A stretch of 64,000 nucleotides of DNA, taken from NCBI RefSeq assembly GCF_001469955.1, contig NZ_LOPU01000018.1, forward strand, positions 312,001 through 376,000. The letters run 5' to 3'. Shown here piece by piece: positions 15,880-24,442 of this stretch. The translations under genes were made by a program, and so were the position numbers. The DNA comes from Haloprofundus marisrubri. Its GTDB lineage: Archaea; Halobacteriota; Halobacteria; Halobacteriales; Haloferacaceae. The notes under the pieces are model-generated. The model searched no databases, was not told where the DNA came from, and saw only the letters and a program-made list of their open reading frames with translations. Position 1 is the first letter of the stretch. Each line of letters begins with the position of its first letter.

Positions 15880-17121
15880 TCAGAACTCGCCGGCGACGAT
15901 GTCGGCGACGCGCTGACGGTCGAACAGCGTCTCGTCGGGCGTCTCGCCGAGACCGGGGAACTCGCCGAACGTCTCGGGGTACTGCTGCTGGGCGAGCATT
16001 TCGGTCTGGAACAGGTTGATGATGGGACCTTGTTCGGCAGTGCCGCCGGGGTAGATGTTGCCTTCCTGCACCGCCGTGAGTTCCTTGCCCACCTCGTGGT
16101 TCTGCAGCGGTTCGACGAACTGTGAAGCGAACTCGTCGGCTTCGTACGTCACGCCCCAGTGGAAGATGATGATTTCGGGGTCGTACTCCAATGCGGTCTC
16201 GTAGTCGACGAGTCCGTACTGTCCGGTCTCGGCCCCCTCGAACGCGTTTTCGATACCGAGGTCGCGGTACTGCTTCATTTCGTACCCCTTCGCGGTCGGG
16301 TCCATCACGTACAGTTCCCCCTTCGAAGGGTCGGAACCACCGTTCAACAGCCCGATGCTCGGGCGCTCGCTCTCGGCGGGCAGCGCGTCGGCGATTTCGC
16401 CCTGCACCTCGTCGTGTAGGTCGGCGAACGCCTCGTAGCGTCCCTGTCGCTGGAACACCTGCGCGACCTTCTCGAACGCCTCGTACAGCGTGTAGAACTC
16501 GTAGGGCTCTCCCCATCTATCGTCACGCGCCCGGCGAATGAAGTTCCCGAAGAACGGACCGACGTTCTCCGAAATCTCTCGGACGTCTCCTTCGTCCCAG
16601 TCGAAGTAGACGTTCGGGAGGTTCGGGTCCATCAGGTGGAGGTCGGCGTCCATCTCGTAGAACACCTCCTTGTCGATGGTGTCGTCGGCCGACCGGATAC
16701 TCGTCACTCCCTCGGTGTCGACCTCGAATCCCGGTATCTGGCTGTAGAACCGTTCCCGTAGGAGCCATACCGAACCCTCCGGGTCGTCGATACCGGCCAT
16801 CCTGTCGCCGAGGTCGAGTGCGAACCCCATGTCGCCGTACCCGGTTTTGTACGGAATCCAGGTCTCCGGGACCGAGTCGAACTCGACGGTACCCATCGGA
16901 GCCATCGTCACCGAGTACGACTCGTTCCCGTCTTCGGTCTCGGTCGATTCGTCGGTACTGTCCGTCCCGTCCGACGTTTCCGACCCGGTCGTCTCGCCGG
17001 ATTCCGCAGACTCCTGTGTGTCGTCCGGCCCGCCCACACATCCTGCGAGCGCCATCCCTCCGGCGACCGTACTACCGTACTTTAGAAACGCTCTCCGACT
17101 CGACAGCTTCTCTTCGCCCAT
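15880..17121 (-). CDS. ABC transporter iron-siderophore-binding Tat lipoprotein (copy 1)
   Basis: A 413-residue periplasmic-type binding protein of the Fe3+-siderophore/cobalamin class (PBP2_like, FepB/FecB type), exported by Tat (SSRRAFLKYG) and lipid-anchored at ALAGC. A Ser/Thr/Glu/Asp-rich linker (residues about 30-65) tethers the domain SYSVTMAPMGTVEFDSVPETW. It is paralogous to the protein at 20800-22005 (shared MAPxGxVxFxSVPETW, ENVGPFxGN, YTxYEAFEKxAQVF, LPAESERP). Two TTTAGGnnnnCCTAAA palindromes precede it, one only five bases from the ATG, so it is probably iron-repressed. It presumably delivers substrate to the permease/ATPase at 17266-19370. Confidence 0.9.
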   Translation of the reverse strand: MGEEKLSSRRAFLKYGSTVAGGMALAGCVGGPDDTQESAESGETTGSETSDGTDSTDESTETEDGNESYSVTMAPMGTVEFDSVPETWIPYKTGYGDMGFALDLGDRMAGIDDPEGSVWLLRERFYSQIPGFEVDTEGVTSIRSADDTIDKEVFYEMDADLHLMDPNLPNVYFDWDEGDVREISENVGPFFGNFIRRARDDRWGEPYEFYTLYEAFEKVAQVFQRQGRYEAFADLHDEVQGEIADALPAESERPSIGLLNGGSDPSKGELYVMDPTAKGYEMKQYRDLGIENAFEGAETGQYGLVDYETALEYDPEIIIFHWGVTYEADEFASQFVEPLQNHEVGKELTAVQEGNIYPGGTAEQGPIINLFQTEMLAQQQYPETFGEFPGLGETPDETLFDRQRVADIVAGEF

Positions 17122-17124
17122 AGT

Positions 17125-17140
17125 TTTAGGCTAGCCTAAT
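17125..17140. promoter_or_regulatory. DtxR/IdeR-type operator palindrome, site A
   Basis: TTTAGGCTAGCCTAAT; the inner 14 bases TTAGGCTAGCCTAA are a perfect palindrome. It ends four to five bases before the ATG of the siderophore-binding lipoprotein, so it would cover the start of a leaderless transcript. Confidence 0.85.
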
Positions 17141-17160
17141 CCGTGGTAAACACTTCGAAT

Positions 17161-17176
17161 TTTAGGCGAGCCTAAA
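17161..17176. promoter_or_regulatory. DtxR/IdeR-type operator palindrome, site B
   Basis: TTTAGGCGAGCCTAAA, with perfect arms TTTAGGC/GCCTAAA. It lies 36 bases upstream of site A, with a TATA-like TTTACC (minus strand) between them. The pair would bracket the promoter. Confidence 0.85.
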
Positions 17177-17265
17177 GAGAGGTCGCGTCGTCACCTATCG
17201 TCTTGGTGGGAGGAGAAAAACAGGAGACTTGAACCCGACCGACTCTGATTCGAGTCAAACCGACG

Positions 17266-18213
17266 CTACTCGTCCATCGCGCGGTGCGGCGAGATGTGCG
17301 GCCCGGTCGGATGGTCGGCGTCGACGGTGGCTTCGACGCGGAACACGTCCCGAAGCAGTTCCTCGGTGACGACTTTCCGCGGCGGACCCCAGTCGTACAG
17401 TTCGCCGTCGCGCATGGCGACGAGATTGTCTGCGAAACGTGCGGCCTGCCCGATGTCGTGGAGAACGACGGCGACGGTGACGTCTCGTTCGCGGTTGAGC
17501 GTTCGGACGACTTCCATCACGCGCAACTGGTGATGCAAGTCCAGATACGTCGTCGGTTCGTCCAACAGCAACACGTCGGTGTCTTGGGCCAACACCATCG
17601 CAATCCACGCCAACTGTTTCTGCCCGCCGCTGAGGTTGCCGACCTGCGAGTCGCGGAGATGTTCGACGCCCGCCAGCGAGATGGCTTCGTCGACGGCCGC
17701 CTCGTCGTCTTCGTTGACCGTCTCGAAGAAGCCGCGATGTGGATAGCGGCCGTGGTAGACGAGTTCCTCGACGGTGAGGCTACCCGGCGCTTCGTTCTCC
17801 TGCGAGAGCAGGCCGAGTCGCTGGGCGAGTTCCTTCGTTCCGAACGTCTGGAGTTCGTGGCCGTCCAAGAGGACGTTTCCGCGTTCGGGTTCGAGTTGGT
17901 TCGAGAGCGAGCGAAGCAGCGTACTCTTGCCCGAACCGTTCGGGCCGACAAGCGCCGTCACTTCCCCTGCGGGGATGACGACTGAGTCGCACTCGACGAC
18001 GGGTTCGGGCGTCGTCGGATAGCCGATAGCGAGGTCCTCGCCGACGAGTTCCGTCGCGTCGACGGGCTCCGTCTCCGGCTCTTCGTCGGGTCCGTTCCTC
18101 CCGTCGCCGGCCGTCTCACCGTTCGTTCGATTCGACGTTGCGTTCGCCGACTCCGACGAACTCGCTGTGTTCGCCGACTCCGACGAGTTCGACGAGACGT
18201 TCGTATCGACCAT
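17266..18213 (-). CDS. ABC transporter ATPase, iron-siderophore type (FepC/FecE-like)
   Basis: A 315-residue ATP-binding subunit. After a Ser/Asn/Glu-rich N-terminal extension of about 55 residues come Walker A GPNGSGKSTLL, Q-loop LLSQENEAPG, signature LSGGQKQLAW, Walker B VLLLDEPTTYLD and the H-loop VLHDIGQAARFAD. The family imports ferric siderophores, heme or cobalamin. The flanking iron-type operators favour iron. The start overlaps the permease stop at 18213, and the two are coupled. Confidence 0.92.
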   Translation of the reverse strand: MVDTNVSSNSSESANTASSSESANATSNRTNGETAGDGRNGPDEEPETEPVDATELVGEDLAIGYPTTPEPVVECDSVVIPAGEVTALVGPNGSGKSTLLRSLSNQLEPERGNVLLDGHELQTFGTKELAQRLGLLSQENEAPGSLTVEELVYHGRYPHRGFFETVNEDDEAAVDEAISLAGVEHLRDSQVGNLSGGQKQLAWIAMVLAQDTDVLLLDEPTTYLDLHHQLRVMEVVRTLNRERDVTVAVVLHDIGQAARFADNLVAMRDGELYDWGPPRKVVTEELLRDVFRVEATVDADHPTGPHISPHRAMDE

Positions 18214-19370
18214 CAGATTTCACCCAGTTGCTGTTTCTTGCGCATGAGATACAGGAAGTACGGACCACCGACGAGGCCGGTGACGATACCGACCGGAATC
18301 TGTGCGGGGCTGAGTGCGAGACGCGCGCCCACGTCCGCACCGACCATCAGTGCGGGTCCGGCGAACGCACAGCCGACGACCAACCGGCGGTAGTCGCTGC
18401 CGACGATGTTACGGACGATGTGCGGGACGACGAGACCAACGAAGCCGACGATGCCGGCGACGGCGATAGCTGCACTCGCCGCCAGAATGGCGACGCCCGA
18501 CAGTGCAAAGCGGACCCGCTCGACCGACATCCCGAGCGCTTGGGCGGTCTTCTCACCGAGCAGCAGAACGTTCAGCTGTCGAGAACCGGCGACCGCCAGA
18601 ATCAGCGACAGCACCGTCCACGGCAGCGCCATCCGGACCTGCTCCCAGTCGGTGCCCGTCAGCGACCCGGTCGTCCACGCGATAGCGCTCTGGACGATGC
18701 CGATGTCGTTGGCGAAAAAGAAGATAGCCGTCTGCATCGACCCGAAGATGGTCGAGACGATGACGCCCGCGAGAACGAGGCGGACGGGACTCGTGCCGTT
18801 CTTCCACGCGATGCCGTAGACGATGACGAACGCGAGCGTGCCACCGAGTGCGGCGAGAATCGGGAGGTATGCCGCCAGTCCGGAGAAGATGACGAGCGTG
18901 AGGAGAATCGTCAACCCCGCGCCCGAACTGACGCCGAGAATGTACGGCGAGGCGAGTTCGTTCCGCGTTACCGCCTGAAAGATAGCGCCCGAGATAGCGA
19001 GATTTACGCCGACGAGTGCGCCGACGACGACGCGCGGGAGTCTGATGTTCCAGACGATGAGCGTCTCTCTGGTTAGTTCCGGTTCGGCAGTCGCCAAGCC
19101 GAACGCGCCGGCGACCGTTTCGGCGATGCCCTCGCCGAAGAAGAACTGCAAAAGGAGATACGGGTTCGTCAACACGGCAGGGTCGAACACCGCCTGCCAC
19201 GCCTGTCCGATACTCATCGAGTACGCGCCGAAACTCACCTGAACGAGGCCAGCGACGACGACGACGCCGAGACTCGCCAGCGCGAGCGTCACGAGCGACC
19301 CGTTTATCCACCCGAGGCGTGTCTGGCCGCTCGTGCCGCTGTAGTCGCCTCGTTGGGTGTCACTCGCCAT
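18213..19370 (-). CDS. ABC transporter permease, iron-siderophore type (FecCD family)
   Basis: A FecCD/BtuC-family permease of about 385 residues with nine or ten membrane helices. The family segments RLPRVVVGALVGVNLAISGAI (split here as RLPRVVVGAL and GVNLAISGAIFQ), NELASPYILGVSSGAG and GFVGLVVPHIVR are clear. I start at ATG 19370 (MASDTQRGDY). A GTG at 19460 would add 30 residues and lies closer to the operator at 19524-19539. It forms the membrane channel for the two binding lipoproteins on either side and shares a stop/start overlap with the ATPase. Confidence 0.9.
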   Translation of the reverse strand: MASDTQRGDYSGTSGQTRLGWINGSLVTLALASLGVVVVAGLVQVSFGAYSMSIGQAWQAVFDPAVLTNPYLLLQFFFGEGIAETVAGAFGLATAEPELTRETLIVWNIRLPRVVVGALVGVNLAISGAIFQAVTRNELASPYILGVSSGAGLTILLTLVIFSGLAAYLPILAALGGTLAFVIVYGIAWKNGTSPVRLVLAGVIVSTIFGSMQTAIFFFANDIGIVQSAIAWTTGSLTGTDWEQVRMALPWTVLSLILAVAGSRQLNVLLLGEKTAQALGMSVERVRFALSGVAILAASAAIAVAGIVGFVGLVVPHIVRNIVGSDYRRLVVGCAFAGPALMVGADVGARLALSPAQIPVGIVTGLVGGPYFLYLMRKKQQLGEI

Positions 19371-19523
19371 CCGGGAGACACTCCGTTCGATACCGACTCG
19401 CTCGTCTCCGACCCCGAGAACCGTCTTCGCGGACCGTCTGTCCCCTTCGGTGTCGCCCACCGGTGTCTCTCGGACGTTTCATGGCTCACACTGGCGTCTC
19501 CCTCGGTCAAAAGAACTTCGATT

Positions 19524-19539
19524 TTTAGGACTGCCTAAA
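19524..19539. promoter_or_regulatory. DtxR/IdeR-type operator palindrome, site C
   Basis: TTTAGGACTGCCTAAA, perfect arms. It is placed upstream of the permease-ATPase operon transcribed to the left and just past the 3' end of the DUF7344 gene. The only promoter it could obviously control is that of the transporter operon. Confidence 0.8.
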
Positions 19540-19552
19540 CCCCCGTTGCGGG

Positions 19553-19942
19553 TCAGTTCGAGGTTTCCATACCGTGTTCGACGAAGAACGTTGCCAGCAA
19601 GGGAGAGAGTTCGACGCTATCGGCGAGTTCGAGCGTCTGGCGGTCCTCGTTGTGGACGACGACATCGGCTTGCACGAGTTTCGGCACGTGGCGATGATGG
19701 AGGCTGATGTACGCCGGCCGGGAACTCTCACGCGATTGGGCGGCCATACTGGTGTCGGTTTCTATCGCCGTGAGCATCCGGGCGAGCGTGGTTATGGAGA
19801 CAGGGCCGTCCGCGTCGAATAGATGGTCGACGACCCAGAGGCGACGTTTGTCGCTCAGAACGTCGAACAACTCGACTGCGCGTCCGTCACGCAGTTTCGA
19901 CGCGATAGTCTCCTCGGTGGGCAACCCGAGGTTATCTGTCAT
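19553..19942 (-). CDS. DUF7344-type winged-helix protein
   Basis: A 129-residue soluble protein with a predicted winged-helix fold (LFDVLSDKRRLWVVDHLFDADGPVSITTLARML), followed by SLHHRHVPKLVQADVVVH, the typical end of the haloarchaeal DUF7344 HTH family. Members are probable transcription regulators with unknown ligands. The start is ATG 19942. It lies between the siderophore permease operon and a HalOD1 gene, but it is not a DtxR protein and has no metal-binding ligands of that family. A role in the iron locus is possible but unproven. Confidence 0.7.
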   Translation of the reverse strand: MTDNLGLPTEETIASKLRDGRAVELFDVLSDKRRLWVVDHLFDADGPVSITTLARMLTAIETDTSMAAQSRESSRPAYISLHHRHVPKLVQADVVVHNEDRQTLELADSVELSPLLATFFVEHGMETSN

Positions 19943-20210
19943 ATATCCCTCCACTATCCGTCTCCTTGTAAATGCGTATCCCCGACTGAACAGAATGTCC
20001 GACGAATATCACTGTTCAAGACTCTCAGCAGTCGATGAAATTTACGAACACGGACAGTATACCTGAATATCGGAACATTTAGCCGCATTTCCTGAACCTT
20101 ATTCTATTCAATATAAGTATGCGGAGATATACTGTAGCGACACCCGTGATATCCATCTCTTGTTGGCTTGATTCTCGCTCTACCCTCCCGCTTGCGCCGT
20201 CCGATGGGAG

Positions 20211-20618
20211 GTGTCTCCGGTGAGCGACGAGACGAGTGACACCGCGACTCACGACGCCGATGCGCGACTCGTTACGTCGGTTTCGCTCGGCGAGTTCGAC
20301 ACCGCGACGGAAGCGGTCGTCAGTACGGTCGCAACTCTAGAGAACACCACGCCTCGTGGACTGCCACCGCTGCGGTCCTACGTCGATGCCGACGCACTCG
20401 ACAACATCCTGCAGACGCCTCGACAGAGCAGACCCTCGAACGTGAAAGTCGGCTTCGTGTATCTCGACTACGAAATCGTCGTCACCGGCGGTGAGACGGT
20501 GGCGATTTTCGAGAGAGAAGAAGGCCGAGTCGAAACCAGTGCGAACGGGACGACGGACTCCCACGCCGACGAGTACGTTACTTCATCTCGCGCGGACGTC
20601 TCGGACGAGTTCGAGTAA
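20211..20618 (+). CDS. HalOD1 output-domain protein
   Basis: A 135-residue protein with a GTG start (20211 or 20220). The core matches the haloarchaeal output domain 1: VSTVATLENTTPRGLPPLRSYVDADALDNIL, shown here by TPRGLPPLRSYVDADALDNI, then VGFVYLDYEIVVTGG and VAIFERE. HalOD1 domains usually end sensory or regulatory proteins, and stand-alone copies like this have no known biochemical role. It is transcribed opposite to its neighbours, inside the iron locus. Confidence 0.7.
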   Translation: MSPVSDETSDTATHDADARLVTSVSLGEFDTATEAVVSTVATLENTTPRGLPPLRSYVDADALDNILQTPRQSRPSNVKVGFVYLDYEIVVTGGETVAIFEREEGRVETSANGTTDSHADEYVTSSRADVSDEFE

Positions 20619-20799
20619 GCGGCGTCGTCGCGCCGCCCTCGGATACTCTCGCCACTACCACACCGCCAGATTTCTCAGTACCGAGACGTTGCCGCCGCTC
20701 GCAGCGGATTCGACGCGAGTGATGGTGGACCGAAACAGTTGGATTCGGTCCCGATTGCCTCGACGATTCCGCCAACTCTGGTTCTCCGAAGTACCCGGA

Positions 20800-22005
20800 T
20801 TAGTTGGAGACGACGTCGGAGACGGCGCTCCGGTCGAACAGTTCGCCCTCGAAGGTGTCGGGGAAGAACTCCGTGGCGGCGCGTTCGAGCGTGAACAGGT
20901 GTTGGATGGGGCCTTGGTAGATGGGGCCGCCGCGGAACACCATCTCGTTTTGGACGGCCGAGAGTTGACTCGCCACGCTGTGTTGCTGCATGAACGACAG
21001 CACCGTGTTGGCGAACTCCTCGGCGGATTTGTCCTCGTGGCCACGAACGAGTATCGCGTCGGGGTCGACTTCGAGCATCGTCTCGTAGTCGACGGTCCCG
21101 CGTTCGCTCGTCGAGAGACCGCTGACGCCGGTGTCCGCGAGGGCGTCCTGAATGCCGAGGTCGTGGAACTGCTTTTTGTTCGTGCCTTGGTCGCTCAGTC
21201 GGTACGGGTAGAACTCCTCTGGCTGATTGGGGTCCTCACTGGCGGGGAACGTCAACAGCGCGTTCGGACGTTCGGACTCCGCCGGCAGTTCCGACTGGAC
21301 CGAGGAGACGTAGTCGTCGTGCATCGATTTGAACGCCTCGTAGCGCTCCCGCTGGTCGAACACCTGCGCGATTTTCTCGAACGCCTCGTACATCGTGTAG
21401 TACTCGTAGTCGTGCCACGAGGAGTCCGTCCGCCGGAAGATGGTGTTGCCGATGAAGGGGCCGACGTTCTCGCGGAGTTCCTCGACGTCGGCCATCTCCA
21501 AGCCGAAACTCGACCCGCTGACCAGCCAGTTCGGGTCGACGACGTGGACGTCGGCGTCGAGTTCGTAGAGCAGTTCCTTGTCTATCTGGAAACTGTCGCC
21601 CATCAACTGCGTGAGCGACCCCTTGTCGACGCTGACGCCGTCGATTTCGTCGTAGTACTGGGTGTGGTAGCGCGCCTTGTTGCCGACGGCGAGCAGTCCG
21701 TCGGTCTGTCCGAGTGCGACGCCCATGTCGGCGTACCCGGACTCGTACGCAAGCCACGTCTCCGGCACCGACTCGAACGTCACGTCGCCGACGGGGGCCA
21801 TCGAAACCGTGTACGACTGGCTCTGTTCGGTCTCCGTCTCGGTCTCGGTTTCCTCCGCCGCCGTCGTCGACCCCTCGGTCTCTTCGGCCGACGAGGTGGA
21901 GTTCGACCCGCCCGAGGGCGTCGACTCGTCCGTACTATCCGAACAGCCAGCGAGTGCGGTCGCCAGCGCCCCTGCGCTGAGACCCAGATACTTGCGTCGT
22001 TGCAT
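20800..22005 (-). CDS. ABC transporter iron-siderophore-binding lipoprotein (copy 2)
   Basis: A 401-residue paralogue of the protein at 15880-17121, with lipobox ATALAGC after MQRRKYLGLSAGA, a Ser/Thr/Glu linker, and the substrate-binding domain starting SYTVSMAPVGDVTFESVPETW. Shared blocks include ENVGPFIGN, YTMYEAFEKIAQVF and LPAESERP. Two operator palindromes precede it, one five bases from the ATG, the same arrangement as copy 1. It has no permease of its own nearby and probably shares the one at 18213-19370, possibly broadening the range of siderophores taken up. Confidence 0.9.
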   Translation of the reverse strand: MQRRKYLGLSAGALATALAGCSDSTDESTPSGGSNSTSSAEETEGSTTAAEETETETETEQSQSYTVSMAPVGDVTFESVPETWLAYESGYADMGVALGQTDGLLAVGNKARYHTQYYDEIDGVSVDKGSLTQLMGDSFQIDKELLYELDADVHVVDPNWLVSGSSFGLEMADVEELRENVGPFIGNTIFRRTDSSWHDYEYYTMYEAFEKIAQVFDQRERYEAFKSMHDDYVSSVQSELPAESERPNALLTFPASEDPNQPEEFYPYRLSDQGTNKKQFHDLGIQDALADTGVSGLSTSERGTVDYETMLEVDPDAILVRGHEDKSAEEFANTVLSFMQQHSVASQLSAVQNEMVFRGGPIYQGPIQHLFTLERAATEFFPDTFEGELFDRSAVSDVVSN

Positions 22006-22010
22006 ACCCG

Positions 22011-22026
22011 TTTAGGTTCGCCTAAA
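22011..22026. promoter_or_regulatory. DtxR/IdeR-type operator palindrome, site D
   Basis: TTTAGGTTCGCCTAAA, perfect arms, five bases upstream of the ATG of the second binding lipoprotein. The position mirrors site A at the first. Confidence 0.85.
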
Positions 22027-22045
22027 TCCAATAAAAGCGTCGATT

Positions 22046-22061
22046 CTTAGGCCTGCCTAAA
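22046..22061. promoter_or_regulatory. DtxR/IdeR-type operator palindrome, site E
   Basis: CTTAGGCCTGCCTAAA, one mismatch in the left arm. It is 35 bases upstream of site D, with a TATA-like TTTTATT (minus strand) between the two sites. Confidence 0.8.
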
Positions 22062-22199
22062 TGTGTGGGGCAATAACATGGCAGCGCTGTGAGGGGTCGT
22101 CCGACCGGTCGAGATTGGGTGTTTCGACCACCGAATGGGTCGATACATCGGACGCCGGAGTCCCGCAACGCTTACGCCACCGGCTAAACATCTTCTGCC

Positions 22200-22778
22200 G
22201 TGGACGAGATTGCCGTCTCGACGGTCGTGTACCTCCCGCCCGAGGAGGTGTACGAGTTCCTCGTCGATTTCCCCCGATACGCGAACTACTCGAAGTATCT
22301 TACCGACGTCCGTGCCTACAACGGCGGCGACAGCAGCGCTACTGGTGGTGGCGACGCCGGCAGTGACGACGCTACGGGTACCGAGTACGCACTCCGCTTT
22401 GAGTGGTGGAAACTGACCTACACCGCGCACTCTGAGGTGACCGAACTGCATCCGCCGCATCGAATCGAGTGGCGACTGACGAAGACGATAAACGCGAGCG
22501 GACGCTGGCTAGTCGAACCGCTCGACGAACTCCCCGAAGACGCGCCCGCCGACGCCGACACGGCGTGTCGGGTCGTCTTCGAGGTGGAGTTCGACCCCGA
22601 CAGCGCACACGGTGTGCTGGACCTGCCGATGTTCGTCTCCTTCGACTGGGTGATTGGAAAAATAAAACCGCTCGTCGTCAAGGAGGCCGAACGCGTCGTC
22701 GAACGCGTCGTCGCCGACCTCGAAGGCCGCGAACGCTCGGTGACGCTCAACGTCCGCGACCGACCGGACGAACTGTAG
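22200..22778 (+). CDS. SRPBCC (START/COQ10-like) family protein
   Basis: A 192-residue protein with a GTG start. The START-like helix-grip signature is at the N-terminus (VSTVVYLPPEEVYEFLVDFP) and includes the COQ10/polyketide-cyclase type segment FPRYANYSKYL. The C-terminal helix is KEAERVVERVVADLE. Such proteins bind hydrophobic ligands in a cavity, and the ligand is unknown here. A Gly/Asp/Ser-rich loop near residues 42-60 is probably a surface insertion. It is a single gene, unlinked to its neighbours. Confidence 0.72.
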   Translation: MDEIAVSTVVYLPPEEVYEFLVDFPRYANYSKYLTDVRAYNGGDSSATGGGDAGSDDATGTEYALRFEWWKLTYTAHSEVTELHPPHRIEWRLTKTINASGRWLVEPLDELPEDAPADADTACRVVFEVEFDPDSAHGVLDLPMFVSFDWVIGKIKPLVVKEAERVVERVVADLEGRERSVTLNVRDRPDEL

Positions 22779-22813
22779 CCGTCACCGTTTTCACTGTCTT
22801 TCGGCCTTCTCGG

Positions 22814-22894
22814 TCTGCTCTGTCTGCTCTGTCTGCTCTGTCTGCTCTGTCTGCTCTGTCTGCTCTGTCTGCTCTGTCTGCTCTGTCTGCTTGG
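22814..22894. repeat. 9-bp tandem repeat (TCTGCTCTG)8
   Basis: Eight perfect copies of TCTGCTCTG run from 22814 to 22885, and a ninth copy (TCTGCTTGG) has two changes. The array lies in the 232-base gap between the SRPBCC gene and trkA. Read on the minus strand it could encode repeating Glu-Gln-Thr, but no supported gene covers it. The number of copies is likely to vary between strains by slippage. Confidence 0.95.
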
Positions 22895-23010
22895 TCCCCG
22901 TGAGTCCGTCTCTCGGGCTTTTTTGATGCGACATCCGCTCGACGCCGAGACGAAAAGACAAATGTAGGCGGGCAACACCCGACAGATATGAACAGAGGTG
23001 CGGATGCGCC

Positions 23011-24348
23011 GTGCGCGTAATCATCATCGGCGCCGGTCAGGTCGGCGAAAGCATCGCTTCGGACCTCGACGGGGGCCACGAGGTGGTCGTCGTCGAACGC
23101 GACGGTGACCGCGTCGACGACCTCACGTACTCGCTCGACGTTCTCGCTATCGAAGGCGACGGCACGTCGCTTTCGGTGCTGCGCGATGCTGGCATCGACG
23201 AAGCGGACATGCTCATCGCCACGACGGACAACGACGAGACGAACATCGTCGCCTGCGCGACGGCGAAAGCCGTCAGCGACGTGTTCACCGTCGCGCGCGT
23301 GAAGAACACCGAGCATCTCCGCACGTGGCAACAGTCCGGCGACGCCTTCGGCATCGACTTCATGGTCTGTACGAACCTCTTGGCGGCGGAGGCCATCGTC
23401 CGCATCATCGGTCTTCCCGCCGCCCGCGACGTCGACCCGTTCGCTGAGGGTCGCGTCCAGATGGCGGAGTTCGAGGTGAGCGCCGACAGTCCGGTCGCCA
23501 ACCAGACCGTCCGCGAGGCCGACCGCTTCGACTCGCTCACGTTCGCGGCTATCCTCCGGAACGGGTCGGTCGCCATCCCGCGCGGTGAGTCGGTCATCAG
23601 TCCCGGCGACCGAGTCGTCGTCATCGGGAGTCCCGAGAGCGTCCAAGCGTTCTCCGACGCCCTCGTCCCCGCGGACTCTCCGGGTGCGCCGGACGAAGTC
23701 GTCGTCGTCGGCGGCAGCGAAGTCGGCTACCACGTCGCCCGACTCCTCGAAGAACGGGGACTGCGCCCGCGACTCATCGAGTACGACCCCGACCGGGCGC
23801 GACGCCTCGCCGAGAAACTGCCGGGCACCATCGTGATGGAGAGCGACGCGACCAACGCCGACTTCCTCGAACGCGAACACGTCGGTGACGCCGACGTCGT
23901 CGTCTCCGCGCTCGATTCCGACGAGAAGAACCTCCTCGTCTCACTGTTGGCAACCCGTCTCGGTGCGAGCCGAACGGTTGCGATAATCGACACCCCGGCC
24001 TACGTCGAACTGTTCGAGACCGTCGGCGTCGACGTGGGGTTGAACCCCCGAGAGGTCGTCGCCGAGGAGATTACCCGCTTCACCCACGAGGGCGGTGCCG
24101 AGAACGTCGCGCTCATCGAGAGCGACAAAGCCGAAGTGCTGGAGATAGAGGTCGACGACGGCAGCATCCTCGTCGGTCGGCCCATCAGAGAGGTGATGTC
24201 AGACCTCCCATCGGGTGTCGTCGTCGGCGCGATTACCCGCCACGACGAGTTCGTCACCCCGCGCGGTGACACCGTCGTCGAACCCGGCGACCACGTCGTC
24301 GTTTTCGTCGACGCCGAGGTGCTCGACGACGTGACGCCGCAACTCTGA
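23011..24348 (+). CDS. trkA: Trk potassium uptake regulatory subunit TrkA
   Basis: A 445-residue cytoplasmic gating ring subunit of the Trk K+ transporter. It has two RCK repeats. The first Rossmann domain opens with RVIIIGAGQVGESIASDL and has the acidic VVERD turn. A TrkA-C domain covers about residues 135-220. The second RCK repeat starts at EVVVVGGSEVGYHVARLL (about 228), and the second TrkA-C ends the protein. These domains bind NAD(H) or nucleotides and gate TrkH, which is encoded 94 bases downstream. The start is GTG 23011. Potassium uptake is the main osmotic strategy of haloarchaea. Confidence 0.94.
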   Translation: MRVIIIGAGQVGESIASDLDGGHEVVVVERDGDRVDDLTYSLDVLAIEGDGTSLSVLRDAGIDEADMLIATTDNDETNIVACATAKAVSDVFTVARVKNTEHLRTWQQSGDAFGIDFMVCTNLLAAEAIVRIIGLPAARDVDPFAEGRVQMAEFEVSADSPVANQTVREADRFDSLTFAAILRNGSVAIPRGESVISPGDRVVVIGSPESVQAFSDALVPADSPGAPDEVVVVGGSEVGYHVARLLEERGLRPRLIEYDPDRARRLAEKLPGTIVMESDATNADFLEREHVGDADVVVSALDSDEKNLLVSLLATRLGASRTVAIIDTPAYVELFETVGVDVGLNPREVVAEEITRFTHEGGAENVALIESDKAEVLEIEVDDGSILVGRPIREVMSDLPSGVVVGAITRHDEFVTPRGDTVVEPGDHVVVFVDAEVLDDVTPQL

Positions 24349-24442
24349 GCGAGGGCGGATTTCGCGTCTTCGAACGCTTTGCTTCGGACACGTCCGCATT
24401 CCACTACGTTCATACTCCCACCATCGAAACTGACCCGCACTC

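Noticed and set aside
19553-19942. The missing DtxR-type iron regulator
   Set aside because: The protein is a DUF7344-like winged helix, lacks the metal-binding and dimerisation domain of DtxR, and is too short.
20491-22050. A 519-codon open frame on the plus strand
   Set aside because: It is antisense to the second siderophore-binding lipoprotein, and its sequence shows no motif of its own.
22814-22894. CRISPR array
   Set aside because: The 9-bp units are directly adjacent with no spacers, so this is a simple tandem repeat.
22791-23027. A minus-strand gene encoding Glu-Gln-Thr repeats
   Set aside because: The frame consists mainly of the tandem repeat, runs into the trkA start, and has no recognisable protein sequence outside the repeat.
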